From positions 1 through 43,312 of the forward strand of contig CADBFX010000010.1 of the NCBI GenBank assembly GCA_902794125.1: 43,312 bases of DNA. Reading direction: 5' to 3'. The notes beneath the pieces are model-generated. The model was not told the DNA's origin. It saw only the letters and a program-made list of their open reading frames with translations, and did not search any database. The translations under genes were made by a program, and so were the position numbers. Below, in pieces: positions 34,107-43,251 of the stretch (positions are counted from its first letter, which is position 1; every line of letters begins with the position of its first letter). Source of the stretch: an uncultured Elusimicrobium sp. Its GTDB lineage: Bacteria; Elusimicrobiota; Elusimicrobia; Elusimicrobiales; Elusimicrobiaceae.

Positions 34107-34138
34107 GAAAACCCCTTGGTTTGCACCTCGGGGTTTTC
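34107..34138 (-). terminator. Terminator after infB
   Basis: GAAAACCCC (34107-34115) pairs with GGGGTTTTC (34130-34138). On the minus strand a short T-rich stretch follows. It is weaker than others here, so some read-through into rbfA is likely. Confidence 0.55.
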
Positions 34139-34155
34139 ATGCGTAAGAGTTAAAC

Positions 34156-36426
34156 TTACATTTTAATACGTCTAGTTACAGTTTCTTTTTTAAAGCATTC
34201 AATGACGTCGCCTTCGGCAACGCCTTTGAACCCTTCTACCAAGATACCGCATTCATAACCTTTTTCCACTTCTTTTACGTCGTCTTTGAAGCGTTTTAAG
34301 CCGCCCACTTTTCCGTGGCCGACTTCTTCGCCGTTGCGTTTGACGCGTACTTCAAACCCGCGGAAAATGGTACCGCTGTCCACCAAAGATCCGGAGATAA
34401 TCCCGGAGCTGAGTTTCATTACTTTCTTGATGGTGGCCGTACCTACTACGGTTTCTACCACGTCGGGTTCTAACAACCCTTCCATGGCGGCTTTGATATC
34501 TTCTAAGAGTTCAAAGATAATTGTGTAGTTGCGGATTTCAATACCTTCGCGTTCTGCTTCAGCTTGGGCCTTATTTTCCGTGGATACGTGGAAACCAATT
34601 ACAACGGCATTACTGGCTTTGGCCAGCAAAATGTCCGATTCGTTGATGTTTCCCGGTGCAGCAAGTACGATATCCACTTCTACTTCGTCAGACGGAATAC
34701 GCAGCAGCGCATCTTTAATGGCTTCAATAGAGCCTTGCACGTCCGCTTTTAAGATAAGACTCAATTTTTTAACGCTCGGGCCTTCTTCGTCTTTTTGAGA
34801 TAAACTCATCAGCGAAGCTTGCTTGCGGTGCGCTTGAGAATCTTCTTTTTGCGCGAGTTTGCGTTTTTCGGCGGCGTAGCGGGCTTCTTTTTCGCTTGTC
34901 ATAATATAAAGCGTATCACCCACTTGCGGAGGTTCTCCGTTAATACCCAAAATTTCGGCGGGTACGCTCGGGCCGATTTTTTGATAACGCTGTGAATTTT
35001 CATCAATAAGTGCACGGATGCGGCCGTAGTTGGTGCCTACGATAAAAGGATCACCCACTTTCATGGTTCCTTTTTGCACGAGCACGGTAGCAACTACCCC
35101 GCGTTTGTTATCGCGTTTACTTTCCAAAATGACGCCTACGCCGGGCCGATCCGGATTGGCTTTCAGTTCCATCATCTCGGCTTGTAAAGCAATCATTTCC
35201 AAAAGTTTATCAATGTTGATATGTTTTTTAGCGGAAATTTCAACAAAGATGGTAGAACCTTGCCATTCTTCCGGCACCAGTCCGCGGGCGGCTAAATCTT
35301 GCTTGACGCGGTCCACATTAGCACCGGGTAAGTCAATTTTATTGACGGCCACAATGATAGGTGCTCCGGCGGCTTTGGCGTGTTCCATAGCTTCAATCGT
35401 CTGCGGCATGATGCCGTCCGTTGCGGAAACTACGAGTACAACGATGTCCGTGGCTTGTGCTCCGCGCGCACGCATAGCGGTAAACGCTTCGTGACCGGGC
35501 GTATCTAAAAATGTAAGTACACCGCGGGGAGTGTTTACCCGATAAGCACCGATATGTTGCGTAATAGCACCGGCTTCTCCGGCCACTACGTTTGATTTGC
35601 GGATAGCATCCAGTAAACTGGTTTTACCGTGGTCCACGTGGCCCATGATGGTAATGACCGGGCTACGCGGTTTTAAATCGGCGGGATCATCTTGCCCGTC
35701 CATTAAATCCAATGCTTCTTGGGTTAAATCTTCTTCCGCCATTTCCGCTTTGAAGCCACATTCATCTACGACAAGTTCAATCATGTCTTTTTCAAGACGT
35801 TGGTTAATCGTAGCAAAAATGCCCATCATCATGAGTTTTTTAATAAATTCATTGGTGGGCAAATTCATTTTTTCCGCTAGTTCTTTCACGGTTGGCGTAC
35901 CGACAATGCGAATTACTTTCTCATCTTTTTTCGGAGCTTGCGGTTCAGCGGGTTTTACGTGGCCGTGGCGGTCCGTAGCGGGTGCGTGTTCGGCCGGTTT
36001 AGCCGGCGGAACAGGGGCAGACTGCGGTTTGGGTTGCACAGCCGGTTGAGGTTTAGCAACTTGCACGGGCGCCGGTTGCGGTTTAGGCGCTGGCGCCGGG
36101 GCCGGTTTGGGAGCCACCACAGGTTCTTCTTTTTTCGGAGCTGCGACTTGCGGAGCAGCAACCGGTGCTTTTGTAACAACGGGCGCTTTTTCCTCGTGAG
36201 CCGGTTTTTCAGCCACCTTTTTCACTACCGGTTTTTTAGTGGCAGTTTTTGTTGTAACCTTTTTTGCAGCCGGTTTCTTCGCGGCCGTTTTGGTGGCCGG
36301 TTTAGTAGCCGTTTCTTTTTTTGCCGTTGTTTTTTTTGCGGCAGTTTTTACAGTTGTTTTTTTGGCAGCCGGTTTTTTCTTGGAAGCGGACTCTTCTTCG
36401 GTACTAGTTGTTTTCTTGGTTGTCAT
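34156..36426 (-). CDS. infB: Translation initiation factor IF-2
   Basis: A 756-residue GTPase that brings initiator tRNA to the 30S subunit. The N-terminal 170 or so residues are low complexity: AAKKTT/KPAAKK-type repeats (residues 10-70), then Pro/Ala/Gln-rich. IF2_N (TPTVKELAEKMNLPTNEFIKKLM) comes next, then the G domain with GHVDHGKT, DTPGHEAF and NKIDLPG, and domains II-IV to the end. The Lys/Ala repeats resemble histone H1-like tails. The start overlaps the end of nusA by 23 nt, so translation is coupled. Confidence 0.95.
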   Translation of the reverse strand: MTTKKTTSTEEESASKKKPAAKKTTVKTAAKKTTAKKETATKPATKTAAKKPAAKKVTTKTATKKPVVKKVAEKPAHEEKAPVVTKAPVAAPQVAAPKKEEPVVAPKPAPAPAPKPQPAPVQVAKPQPAVQPKPQSAPVPPAKPAEHAPATDRHGHVKPAEPQAPKKDEKVIRIVGTPTVKELAEKMNLPTNEFIKKLMMMGIFATINQRLEKDMIELVVDECGFKAEMAEEDLTQEALDLMDGQDDPADLKPRSPVITIMGHVDHGKTSLLDAIRKSNVVAGEAGAITQHIGAYRVNTPRGVLTFLDTPGHEAFTAMRARGAQATDIVVLVVSATDGIMPQTIEAMEHAKAAGAPIIVAVNKIDLPGANVDRVKQDLAARGLVPEEWQGSTIFVEISAKKHINIDKLLEMIALQAEMMELKANPDRPGVGVILESKRDNKRGVVATVLVQKGTMKVGDPFIVGTNYGRIRALIDENSQRYQKIGPSVPAEILGINGEPPQVGDTLYIMTSEKEARYAAEKRKLAQKEDSQAHRKQASLMSLSQKDEEGPSVKKLSLILKADVQGSIEAIKDALLRIPSDEVEVDIVLAAPGNINESDILLAKASNAVVIGFHVSTENKAQAEAEREGIEIRNYTIIFELLEDIKAAMEGLLEPDVVETVVGTATIKKVMKLSSGIISGSLVDSGTIFRGFEVRVKRNGEEVGHGKVGGLKRFKDDVKEVEKGYECGILVEGFKGVAEGDVIECFKKETVTRRIKM

Positions 36427-37786
36427 TCGCTTCCTCCTGCGGTTTTTCGGTTTGGCCGGCTAGGTGTTTTTTAGCGCCTTCAATAATTTTAGCGGCCGTT
36501 TTTTCACCGATTCCTTGCACGGTGGATAAATGATCCACATCCGAAGCGGCAATTTGTTCAACTGTCGTAAAACCTGCTTTTTGTAATACTTCGGCCATTT
36601 TCGGGCCAATGCCTTCTACATCAGATAAAGTGGCTTGTACAGCGGCAGTGGCTTCTTCGCCTTCTTTGGCTTTTTGGCTTTCACTCTTTACATCTAAATT
36701 CCATCCGGTTAAGCGGCTGGCTAATTTAATGTTTTGCCAATCTTTACCAATCGCAATGGCTAACTGATCGTCGGGTACGATGACCGTGGCGCGTTTTTCG
36801 CTCAAGCTGTCAATACGTACAAAACTGGCTTTGGCCGGGGCCAAGGCGTTCATCAATACGGTAGAGATATCTTCGGAATAGTTGATTAAATCAATGCGTT
36901 CACCGGAAAGCTCGTTCATAACCGCACGGATACGAATACCGCGCATACCGACGCACGTGCCAATCGGGTCAATTTTATTATCAATGCTGGATACCATCAC
37001 TTTGGCGCGGAAACCCGGGTCGCGTTGGACGTTTTTAATTTCTACAATGCCTTCGTTAATTTCGGGCACTTCTACTTTGAATAATTCTTCTAAGAATTTG
37101 CCGTTGGCGCGGGATAAAATGACGTACGGTCCACGTTGGCCTTTATCCATTTTAAACGCGGCCGATTTATAGCGCGCGAGTACCGGATCGTCACCGATGT
37201 TAGCTAAATCGTTTTGACTCAGCACTTTGGCGATAATGGCTTTTACGCGAGAACCGGTGCTGTAGCGTTCTTTTTTAATTTGTTCGCAGTAGGGTAAGAT
37301 AGCTTCTACTTTGCCCAAATCTATGATGATATCGCGGTCGGAAAAGCGGCGGACAGAGCCGGTAATTACTTCGCCTTCGCGAGGTTTAAATTCCTTGTAG
37401 AAATTATCACGTTCAATGCCGCGCACTTTTTGAATAAGTACCTGTTTGGCAATTTGAGCCGCAATGCGGGAAAAGTCGTTTACTTCCAAGGTGTTTGTCA
37501 CCACATCGCCCACTTTGGGGTTTTTGAGGTGTGCTTTGGCGGCGGTAACGTCAATTTCCGTTTCCGGATTGGTGACAAGTTCCACTACATTTAAGGTTTG
37601 AAATGCTTTAATAGAACCGCTGTTTACGTCAATTTTTGCCGTAATTTGAGCGGTTTTACCTAAGTTTTTGCGAAGTGCGGAAACGAGAGCATCTTCAATC
37701 GTTTTCAAAATATCTTCGCGTTTAATATTTTTTTCTCTTTCCAGGCCTTCTAAGGCCAAGATTAAATCTTTTGCGGTTCCTTCCAT
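36404..37786 (-). CDS. nusA: Transcription termination/antitermination factor NusA
   Basis: A 460-residue RNA polymerase-binding protein. It has an N-terminal polymerase-binding domain, an S1 domain (EGEVITGSVRRFSDRDIIIDLG), two KH domains (DPIGTCVGMRGIRIRAVMNELSGERIDLI and DDQLAIAIGKDWQNIKLAS) and a C-terminal pair of helix-hairpin-helix motifs (VEGIGPKMAEVLQKAGF, VQGIGEKTAAKII). The start at 37786 follows AAAGGAG; a longer frame to 37819 lacks family residues. It lies 22 nt after rimP and overlaps infB, the usual rimP-nusA-infB order. NusA may control its own leader, where a strong hairpin lies. Confidence 0.95.
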   Translation of the reverse strand: MEGTAKDLILALEGLEREKNIKREDILKTIEDALVSALRKNLGKTAQITAKIDVNSGSIKAFQTLNVVELVTNPETEIDVTAAKAHLKNPKVGDVVTNTLEVNDFSRIAAQIAKQVLIQKVRGIERDNFYKEFKPREGEVITGSVRRFSDRDIIIDLGKVEAILPYCEQIKKERYSTGSRVKAIIAKVLSQNDLANIGDDPVLARYKSAAFKMDKGQRGPYVILSRANGKFLEELFKVEVPEINEGIVEIKNVQRDPGFRAKVMVSSIDNKIDPIGTCVGMRGIRIRAVMNELSGERIDLINYSEDISTVLMNALAPAKASFVRIDSLSEKRATVIVPDDQLAIAIGKDWQNIKLASRLTGWNLDVKSESQKAKEGEEATAAVQATLSDVEGIGPKMAEVLQKAGFTTVEQIAASDVDHLSTVQGIGEKTAAKIIEGAKKHLAGQTEKPQEEANDNQENN

Positions 37787-37808
37787 TTTTGTTATTCTCC
37801 TTTTGTTA

Positions 37809-38267
37809 CTAAAATTCAAGGACAGGGTCCAAGTTTGCTTTTTTGATATTGTCGTAGGCGAAGCGGTACTGATTTGTTCCGTCGTCTAATACGAAGCCGT
37901 CGTCATCGGCTGAAGCGATAACGCCGGTAAAAAATCCGCGTCCCTCCAAGGGAACCTTGAGCACAATTTTTACACGTTGCGTAATAAATTGTTTAAAGTG
38001 AGCCGGTTTTTTAAGTACCCGGTGTACGCCGGGGGAAGATACTTCCAAAATATAGGCGCCGTCAATCAAGTTTTCCATTTCTAAAATGGCGTCAATTTTG
38101 TCCGTTAATTCGCCGCAGTCGTCCAGCGTGATACCGCCGACTTTGTCCACAAAAAATTGGAGCAATTTCTTTTTCCCTTGATTTTGGATGAGCAAATCCA
38201 CCAGTTCCACTTGTTCGTTTTCTAGTGCTTTGGCGACGGTTTGTTCAATCGTTTTAGGGTCTCTCAT
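37809..38267 (-). CDS. rimP: Ribosome maturation factor RimP
   Basis: A 152-residue protein needed for 30S assembly. The N-terminal domain has VELVDLLIQNQGKKKLLQFFVDK and DDCGELTDKIDAILE, and YILEVSSPGVHRVLK is the family signature. The C-terminal SH3-like domain has RVKIVLKVPLEGRGFFTGVI. AAGGAGTG precedes the ATG. It is the first gene of rimP-nusA-infB, with a promoter at 38343-38371 and a hairpin in its leader. Confidence 0.94.
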   Translation of the reverse strand: MRDPKTIEQTVAKALENEQVELVDLLIQNQGKKKLLQFFVDKVGGITLDDCGELTDKIDAILEMENLIDGAYILEVSSPGVHRVLKKPAHFKQFITQRVKIVLKVPLEGRGFFTGVIASADDDGFVLDDGTNQYRFAYDNIKKANLDPVLEF

Positions 38268-38297
38268 ATTTCACTCCTTGGAAATCCTATTTAAGCA

Positions 38298-38328
38298 AAG
38301 AGCGACTTGAACCAACCAAGTCGCTCTT
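38298..38328 (-). promoter_or_regulatory. Perfect 12-bp hairpin in the rimP-nusA-infB leader
   Basis: AAGAGCGACTTG (38298-38309) and CAAGTCGCTCTT (38317-38328) pair fully around a 7-nt loop. It begins about 8 nt after the expected transcription start. On the minus strand TTTGCTT follows, a weak U-tract, so it could be an attenuator or a 5' stabilising hairpin. Confidence 0.6.
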
Positions 38329-38342
38329 ACGAGTACATTATT

Positions 38343-38371
38343 ATCTTACCATTTGCTAGAAGGGTTGTCAA
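38343..38371 (-). promoter_or_regulatory. Promoter of rimP-nusA-infB
   Basis: Minus strand: TTGACA (38366-38371), 17-nt spacer, TAAGAT (38343-38348). The -35 is perfect. Confidence 0.75.
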
Positions 38372-38396
38372 CCGGCCGTCTAATTAGTTTTTTGCG

Positions 38397-38425
38397 TTGC
38401 GAGAGGAAAAACGGCCCGCTACAAT
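38397..38425 (+). promoter_or_regulatory. Promoter of the outer-membrane protein gene at 38463
   Basis: TTGCGA (38397-38402), 17-nt spacer, TACAAT (38420-38425). A second -10 (TATAAT, 38444-38449) lies closer to the gene. It is divergent from the rimP promoter, 25 nt away. Confidence 0.5.
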
Positions 38426-38462
38426 AGTAACGTAGTACATCATTATAATCAGGGGGAAAAAC

Positions 38463-39452
38463 ATGAAAATACATGCCGTTGTGATTGCCATTGTGTTATT
38501 ATTAATGGTGAGTTTGGCTTTTGCCGGACAAAATACGGTTACTTACGGCGAAGTAGCCGTTGTCAACACGCCTAACGGGGCTGTGGTAGCGGGGGAACAG
38601 GTTACGGTCCCTGTTGCGCCGGCGCAAGCTGCCGCGCAACATAAAGCGGCGGCCGTGCATAAAATTAATCAGCAGAAAGCTGCTACCAAAGCCACACAGG
38701 CTGCCAACGAGGCCTCTTTGAAAAAAGGGGAGCCGAAATTAAAAGTAAATAAAACAACCACTACTACCGACGTGTATGATATGAGTGTGAAAAATAAATA
38801 CGGTACCACCGATTATGGGGTAGTGGAAAAAACGGTTACCAACCCGCAAGGTAAAAAAAGCACCAGCGGGATTGTTTATAGTAGTTACGACCCAAGTAAA
38901 GCGGCCCGGGCCAATGCTAAAAAAATGGAAATTTCTATCGCCGGAGGGCAAACTATGCTTTATAACAAAGATAACCGCGGGGACCGCTACGCTACTAACG
39001 GTTTAGCCGCCAGTTTGAGTGCGTTACATTATATGACGGATCATTTGGCCGTTGGGGTAGATTATATGATGTTGCATCCGCGCGAAAAAACGCATGGAAA
39101 CGGAACGGAGCAGCGCCATTACCATGGGATATATGCTCATAACATTTCGTTAGCAGGGGAATTAACGCTCAATCCGTGGGATAGTTTCCAAGTATATTTA
39201 CCGATGGGTGTTGGTATGATGAACGCCCGGATGAAAACAGTGGTCAACGGTTCTGACGATGGGGACAATAAATGGGGTGCTTCCATGTATGCCGGGGTAG
39301 GGGCCAAATATAACATCACAGATTGTTTGTTTGCCGGGTTGGAATATCGCTACGCCTACGGTTGGATTAGCGATAAAGACCTGACTCCTTTCCATAAGGA
39401 GCGCAATTTACAATTCCACAACGTTTTACTGCGTGTGGGGATGCGTTTTTAA
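38463..39452 (+). CDS. Outer-membrane beta-barrel protein, unknown
   Basis: A 329-residue exported protein. Signal peptide to about residue 20 (SLAFA). An Ala/Lys/Gln-rich helical stretch (residues 50-90) may span the periplasm or contact the wall. From about residue 155 (MEISIAGGQTMLYN) alternating strands end in RVGMRF with a terminal Phe, the mark of BamA-inserted barrels. The barrel looks like an eight-strand OmpA/OmpW-type porin, e.g. SMYAGVGAKYNITDCLFAGLEYRYAYGW. Function not known. GGGGG precedes the ATG and a terminator follows. Confidence 0.65.
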   Translation: MKIHAVVIAIVLLLMVSLAFAGQNTVTYGEVAVVNTPNGAVVAGEQVTVPVAPAQAAAQHKAAAVHKINQQKAATKATQAANEASLKKGEPKLKVNKTTTTTDVYDMSVKNKYGTTDYGVVEKTVTNPQGKKSTSGIVYSSYDPSKAARANAKKMEISIAGGQTMLYNKDNRGDRYATNGLAASLSALHYMTDHLAVGVDYMMLHPREKTHGNGTEQRHYHGIYAHNISLAGELTLNPWDSFQVYLPMGVGMMNARMKTVVNGSDDGDNKWGASMYAGVGAKYNITDCLFAGLEYRYAYGWISDKDLTPFHKERNLQFHNVLLRVGMRF

Positions 39453-39470
39453 ACAAGCTAGTTCGCAACG

Positions 39471-39498
39471 AAAGGCAACCGTTCGGTTGCCTTTTTTT
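39471..39498 (+). terminator. Terminator after the 38463 gene
   Basis: AAAGGCAACC (39471-39480) pairs with GGTTGCCTTT (39485-39494) around a GTTC loop, with T-run. Confidence 0.85.
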
Positions 39499-39557
39499 AT
39501 TTTCCGCTAGCGCAGAGACTCTGTTTTTTGCTATAGTAAATTATCTTGGGAGGGTTT

Positions 39558-40400
39558 ATGAGAAAAATTTGTTGTTTGGTAGCATCTTTTATTTTTACGC
39601 TTTCTGCCGTTGCCGGTGAGCGCAATTCTTTTGAAGCGGCGGTGGAAACATCTAAGTACCAATATCGCGAGCCGCACATGCAATATCCTATCAAAAATAC
39701 TGGGCGTATGACAGGGGTTAGTGCTGCGTTTACACACCGCTCTCTGTTGGAATCATACTTTGGGGAAAACCCGGCTTTTGTGCGCATTGAAGGGATTTAT
39801 ATGAAAGGCAAAGTGGATTACGACGGCTATTTACAGGATGGAACGCCTGCGACTTCTGACGACATAGATGATTGGTATGTTGATGGACGCTTGCTGTTTG
39901 GTCAACGCTATGAATTTGCCGAACAGTCATTAATTTTAGAACCTTTTTTGGGGTTAGCCTATCGCTTTTTACAAGATAACGGACAAAAGAAATCAGAATC
40001 TGGGTACTTGCGCGAATCCAATTATACCTACATGCCGATTGGAGCGCATTTTACATGGAATGTAACTAACTCGTTTCGCATGATGTTAAAAGGGGAATTT
40101 GATTGGTTGTTGGAAGGTAAACAGAAAAGTGGCACGAGCCGTTTTGACCCCGCCTTCAAAGATTTAAAAAATACGCAAAAGAAAGGTTTTGGCTTACGGG
40201 CCGGCTTCCGGGTAGAACAAGATTTGGGAAAAATTGCCCTTTTTGCCGAGCCTTTTTATCGCTATTGGAAAATCCAAAACTCCAAAATGGATTGCTATTA
40301 TACTGAAGATATTGGCGGCGGTTGGTATATGTGCTACGGTGGTATTGAGCCGTACAACACAACCCGCGAATGGGGTATGAAAGCTGGTATTGAGTTTTAA
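39558..40400 (+). CDS. Outer-membrane beta-barrel protein, unknown
   Basis: A 280-residue exported protein. Signal peptide to about residue 18 (TLSAVAG), then beta strands with alternating polarity throughout (RLLFGQRYEFAEQSLILEPFLGLAYRF, FRMMLKGEFDWLL, ALFAEPFYRYWKI) and a final MKAGIEF ending in Phe. This fits a small barrel in the outer membrane. The family is not recognised. The ATG at 39558 is chosen because GGGAGG lies 4-9 nt before it; an upstream TTG lies in that site. It sits in tandem with another barrel gene, but a terminator separates them. Confidence 0.65.
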   Translation: MRKICCLVASFIFTLSAVAGERNSFEAAVETSKYQYREPHMQYPIKNTGRMTGVSAAFTHRSLLESYFGENPAFVRIEGIYMKGKVDYDGYLQDGTPATSDDIDDWYVDGRLLFGQRYEFAEQSLILEPFLGLAYRFLQDNGQKKSESGYLRESNYTYMPIGAHFTWNVTNSFRMMLKGEFDWLLEGKQKSGTSRFDPAFKDLKNTQKKGFGLRAGFRVEQDLGKIALFAEPFYRYWKIQNSKMDCYYTEDIGGGWYMCYGGIEPYNTTREWGMKAGIEF

Positions 40401-40412
40401 TTAATTGGGTGC

Positions 40413-40451
40413 AAAAAAACTCCGGCAACTATTAGTTGCCGGAGTTTTTTT
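40413..40451. terminator. Bidirectional terminator before proS
   Basis: ACTCCGGCAACT (40419-40430) pairs with AGTTGCCGGAGT (40434-40445), with A and T runs outside. It ends both the barrel gene and proS. Confidence 0.88.
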
Positions 40452-40460
40452 ATTGGTGTG

Positions 40461-42185
40461 TTATTTATTAGCAAGTGCTACCAGTTTTTCCACCGCTTCG
40501 CTCAGATTCCAGCGTACGGCCTCTTTTTCTTTGCGGGATTTGTATTCGCATTGGCCGTCGGCTACAGTGCGGCTGCTGACCACTAAGCGGTGCGGCAAGC
40601 CGATAAGGTCCATATCCTTAAACTTAATGCCGGGGCGTTCGTCGCGATCATCTAATAGCACGGTGATTCCTTTGGCTTCCAACGCGGCGCAGATTTCGTC
40701 TGCATGTTTTTTGACGTCCGGGTTGGAGTCGTAATCAATGGCCACGAGTGCCACATCAAACGGAGCTAACGGCGCGGGCCAGATGATGCCGTTGTCGTCG
40801 TGCGATTGTTCAATCGCGGCGGCTACCACACGGCTAATACCGATACCATAGCAACCCATAATCATGGGTTTAGCGGCCTGTTTTTCATCTAAGAACGTGG
40901 CATTCATAGCCGCGGAATATTTGGTGCCGAGTTTGAACACGTGGCCCGCTTCAATGCCGCGCGTAAAGGTGAACGGCGCACCGCATTTGGCGCATTTGTC
41001 GCCGGCAGAGGCCATTTTTAAGTCGGCATAAACATCTACCGTAATATCGCGGCGGGGGGTAACATTAATCATGTGTACGTCTTTTTCGTTACCGCCGGAA
41101 ACACCGTTGACGATATTTTTTACATAATTGTCGGCGTAAATCGTAATATTCGGGTTTTTCTCTTTGAGCCCTTGTGCGCCTGCAAAGCCGACGAACGAAC
41201 CCGTTACTTGGGTATAAACTTCTTCGCTGGCTTTTTCCAGTTCGGCACATTTTAAGAGGGCTTTAAATTTAAATTCGTTTAGTTCATGGTCGCCGCGTAC
41301 CAAGGCTACCACCGGTTTCCCATCTGCCGTAAACACCAGGAGCTTAATTAATTTTTCCGTTGGTACATTTAGCATCTTGGCCACGTCTTCCACCGTGTAT
41401 GCTTTGGGAGTAGCGCGTTTTTCCATGGGTTTTAAATCGGCTTCGTTAATGGTAATATCCGCCGGAGCTTGAATTTCGGCCTTTTCCGTGTTGGCGGCGT
41501 ATCCGCAAGCGGGGCAGTTGGCAATGGCATCTTCGCCCGTTTCGGCCAGCACCATAAACTCGTGCGAAAAATTCCCGCCGATAGCGCCGGTGTCGGCTTC
41601 TACGGCTTTAAATTCAAAACCGCAACGCGTAAAAATGCGTTGATATGCGTCGTACATTTTTTTGTACCATTCGGACGCATCTTCGTCCGTAGCGGCGAAG
41701 GAATAGGCATCTTTCATGTAAAATTCACGCGCGCGCATTACGCCAAAGCGGGGGCGGATTTCATCGCGAAATTTAGTGCCGAATTGATATAAGCAAAACG
41801 GTAATTGTTTGTAAGAAGAAGTATCTTTGCGCACGAGGTCCGTCATTACTTCTTCGGCGGTGGGGGCTAAACAAAACTCGGCTTCTTTGCGGTCTGCAAA
41901 GCGGAGGAGTTCTTTGCCGTAATACGTCCAGCGGCTGCTTTCTTCCCAAAGTTCTTTGGGTTGCACAACGGGCAACCACACTTCGCACGCGCCGGCGCGG
42001 TCCATTTCTTCGCGCACGATATTTTCTACTTTTTTAAGTACTTTTAAACCAAGCGGCAACCATTCGTAGAGTCCGCTGGCTAGTTTGCGGATGAGGCCGG
42101 CGCGAATCATCAGTTTGGCTGACAATGTGTCGGCATCTTTCGGGGCTTCTTTTAACGTCGGAATATAGTAATTTGATAGTTTCAT
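40461..42185 (-). CDS. proS: Prolyl-tRNA synthetase, bacterial type
   Basis: A 574-residue class II synthetase. It has GLYEWLPLGLKVLKKVE (motif 1 area), motif 2 with FRDEIRPRFGVMRAREFYMKDAYSF, the inserted YbaK-like editing domain (about residues 230-390) that clears Ala-tRNA(Pro), motif 3 with GCYGIGISRVVAAAIEQ, and the C-terminal anticodon-binding domain (ALVAIDYDSNPDVKKHADEI). Start 42185 gives MKLSNYYIPT, the usual N-terminus, with AAGGAA before it. ispG lies just upstream, a common order in this kind of cluster. Confidence 0.95.
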   Translation of the reverse strand: MKLSNYYIPTLKEAPKDADTLSAKLMIRAGLIRKLASGLYEWLPLGLKVLKKVENIVREEMDRAGACEVWLPVVQPKELWEESSRWTYYGKELLRFADRKEAEFCLAPTAEEVMTDLVRKDTSSYKQLPFCLYQFGTKFRDEIRPRFGVMRAREFYMKDAYSFAATDEDASEWYKKMYDAYQRIFTRCGFEFKAVEADTGAIGGNFSHEFMVLAETGEDAIANCPACGYAANTEKAEIQAPADITINEADLKPMEKRATPKAYTVEDVAKMLNVPTEKLIKLLVFTADGKPVVALVRGDHELNEFKFKALLKCAELEKASEEVYTQVTGSFVGFAGAQGLKEKNPNITIYADNYVKNIVNGVSGGNEKDVHMINVTPRRDITVDVYADLKMASAGDKCAKCGAPFTFTRGIEAGHVFKLGTKYSAAMNATFLDEKQAAKPMIMGCYGIGISRVVAAAIEQSHDDNGIIWPAPLAPFDVALVAIDYDSNPDVKKHADEICAALEAKGITVLLDDRDERPGIKFKDMDLIGLPHRLVVSSRTVADGQCEYKSRKEKEAVRWNLSEAVEKLVALANK

Positions 42186-42196
42186 AGTTCGTTTCC

Positions 42197-43251
42197 TTAT
42201 TTTTTCCAAGTGTTAATTTTATCAATCAAAAAATCTACCCATTTTTCTTGCGGGAGTTTGAACATGGTCTGCCCGTGTTCAAAGTAAAGCCCTTCGCCTT
42301 TTCCGCCGGCGATGCCAAAGTCGGCATCGCGCGCTTCACCCGGGCCATTGACAATACAGCCCATGACGGCAATTTTAAGGCCGGTCGCTTTGGCAAGGAG
42401 TTCTTTATCGTTATAAATTTTTTCTTCCAGTGCGTGCGCCCGCACGTAGGGCAGGAAATTAAATTCGGGCCGTATTCGCGTAAGCCAAGGGCTTTTAAAA
42501 TTTCATACGCGGTGCGTACTTGCATGCGCGGGTCTTCCGTCAAGGAAACGCGAATCGTCGCGCCGATTCCTTTTTGAAGTAACGTGCCCAAGGCAACCGC
42601 ACTTTTGACGGTGCCGCTTAAAAAACTGCCTGCTTCCGTCAGCCCAATATGTAAGGGGATATCGCTTTGTTTGGCAAACAGTTCGTTAGCCAAAACAGTG
42701 CGTTTAAAATTGTCCGACTTTAACGATACCACCACATTTTTAAAATTAAGTTGTTCTAAAATGTTGGCTTGTTCCAAGGCTTCGTTGACCATTACTTCGG
42801 CCCATTTTTCGTCGGAAAGTTCCATACGGCCTTGTACACTTTTTAGGTATTTCACGCTACCCGCATTAACACCGATGCGAATAGCTACGCCGTGGTCTTT
42901 AGCGGCTTTAACCACTTCTTTGGTGTTTTCCACCGCGCCAATGTTTCCGGGGTTGATGCGCACTTTATCTACGCCTTGTTTAATGGCTTCTAAAGCCAGT
43001 TTATAATCAAAATGAATATCTGCCACGAGGGGGGAATGAATTTGTTTTTTAATCGCCCCAATGGTTTGCGCCGCTTGCATATCCGGCACGGCCACGCGGT
43101 TAATTTCGCAACCGGCATTTTCTAACAGGTTAATTTGGGCGGCGGTGGCGGCTGCGTCACGTGTGTCGGTGTTGCACATGCTTTGCACGCGGACCGGATG
43201 CCCGGTGCCGAGGGTATAAGGACCTACTTTTACTTCTCTAGTCTTGTACAT
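42197..43251 (-). pseudogene. ispG: 4-hydroxy-3-methylbut-2-enyl-diphosphate synthase, frameshifted
   Basis: IspG (GcpE) makes HMBPP in the MEP isoprenoid pathway with a [4Fe-4S] cluster. The first frame has VGPYTLGTGHPVRVQSMCNTDT-type opening, a TIM-barrel body, and SCPTCGRT with two cluster Cys. The second frame resumes with [14 protein letters not shown] and has [27 protein letters not shown], with the third Cys and Glu. The frame change lies at about 42430-42440. About 8 residues normally between CGRT and the LEEK helix are missing, so a deletion of roughly 22-25 nt explains it. The gene is normally essential, which makes a sequence or assembly error plausible. It lies upstream of proS. 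Confidence 0.85.

Noticed and set aside
34156-36426. Histone-like protein fused to IF-2
   Set aside because: Lys/Ala-rich low-complexity N-termini are found in many IF-2 proteins and need no fusion.
35938-36474. Long plus-strand frame opposite the infB N-terminus
   Set aside because: It is the shadow of Lys/Ala/Pro repeat codons, giving a Phe/Arg/Cys-rich product with no family features.
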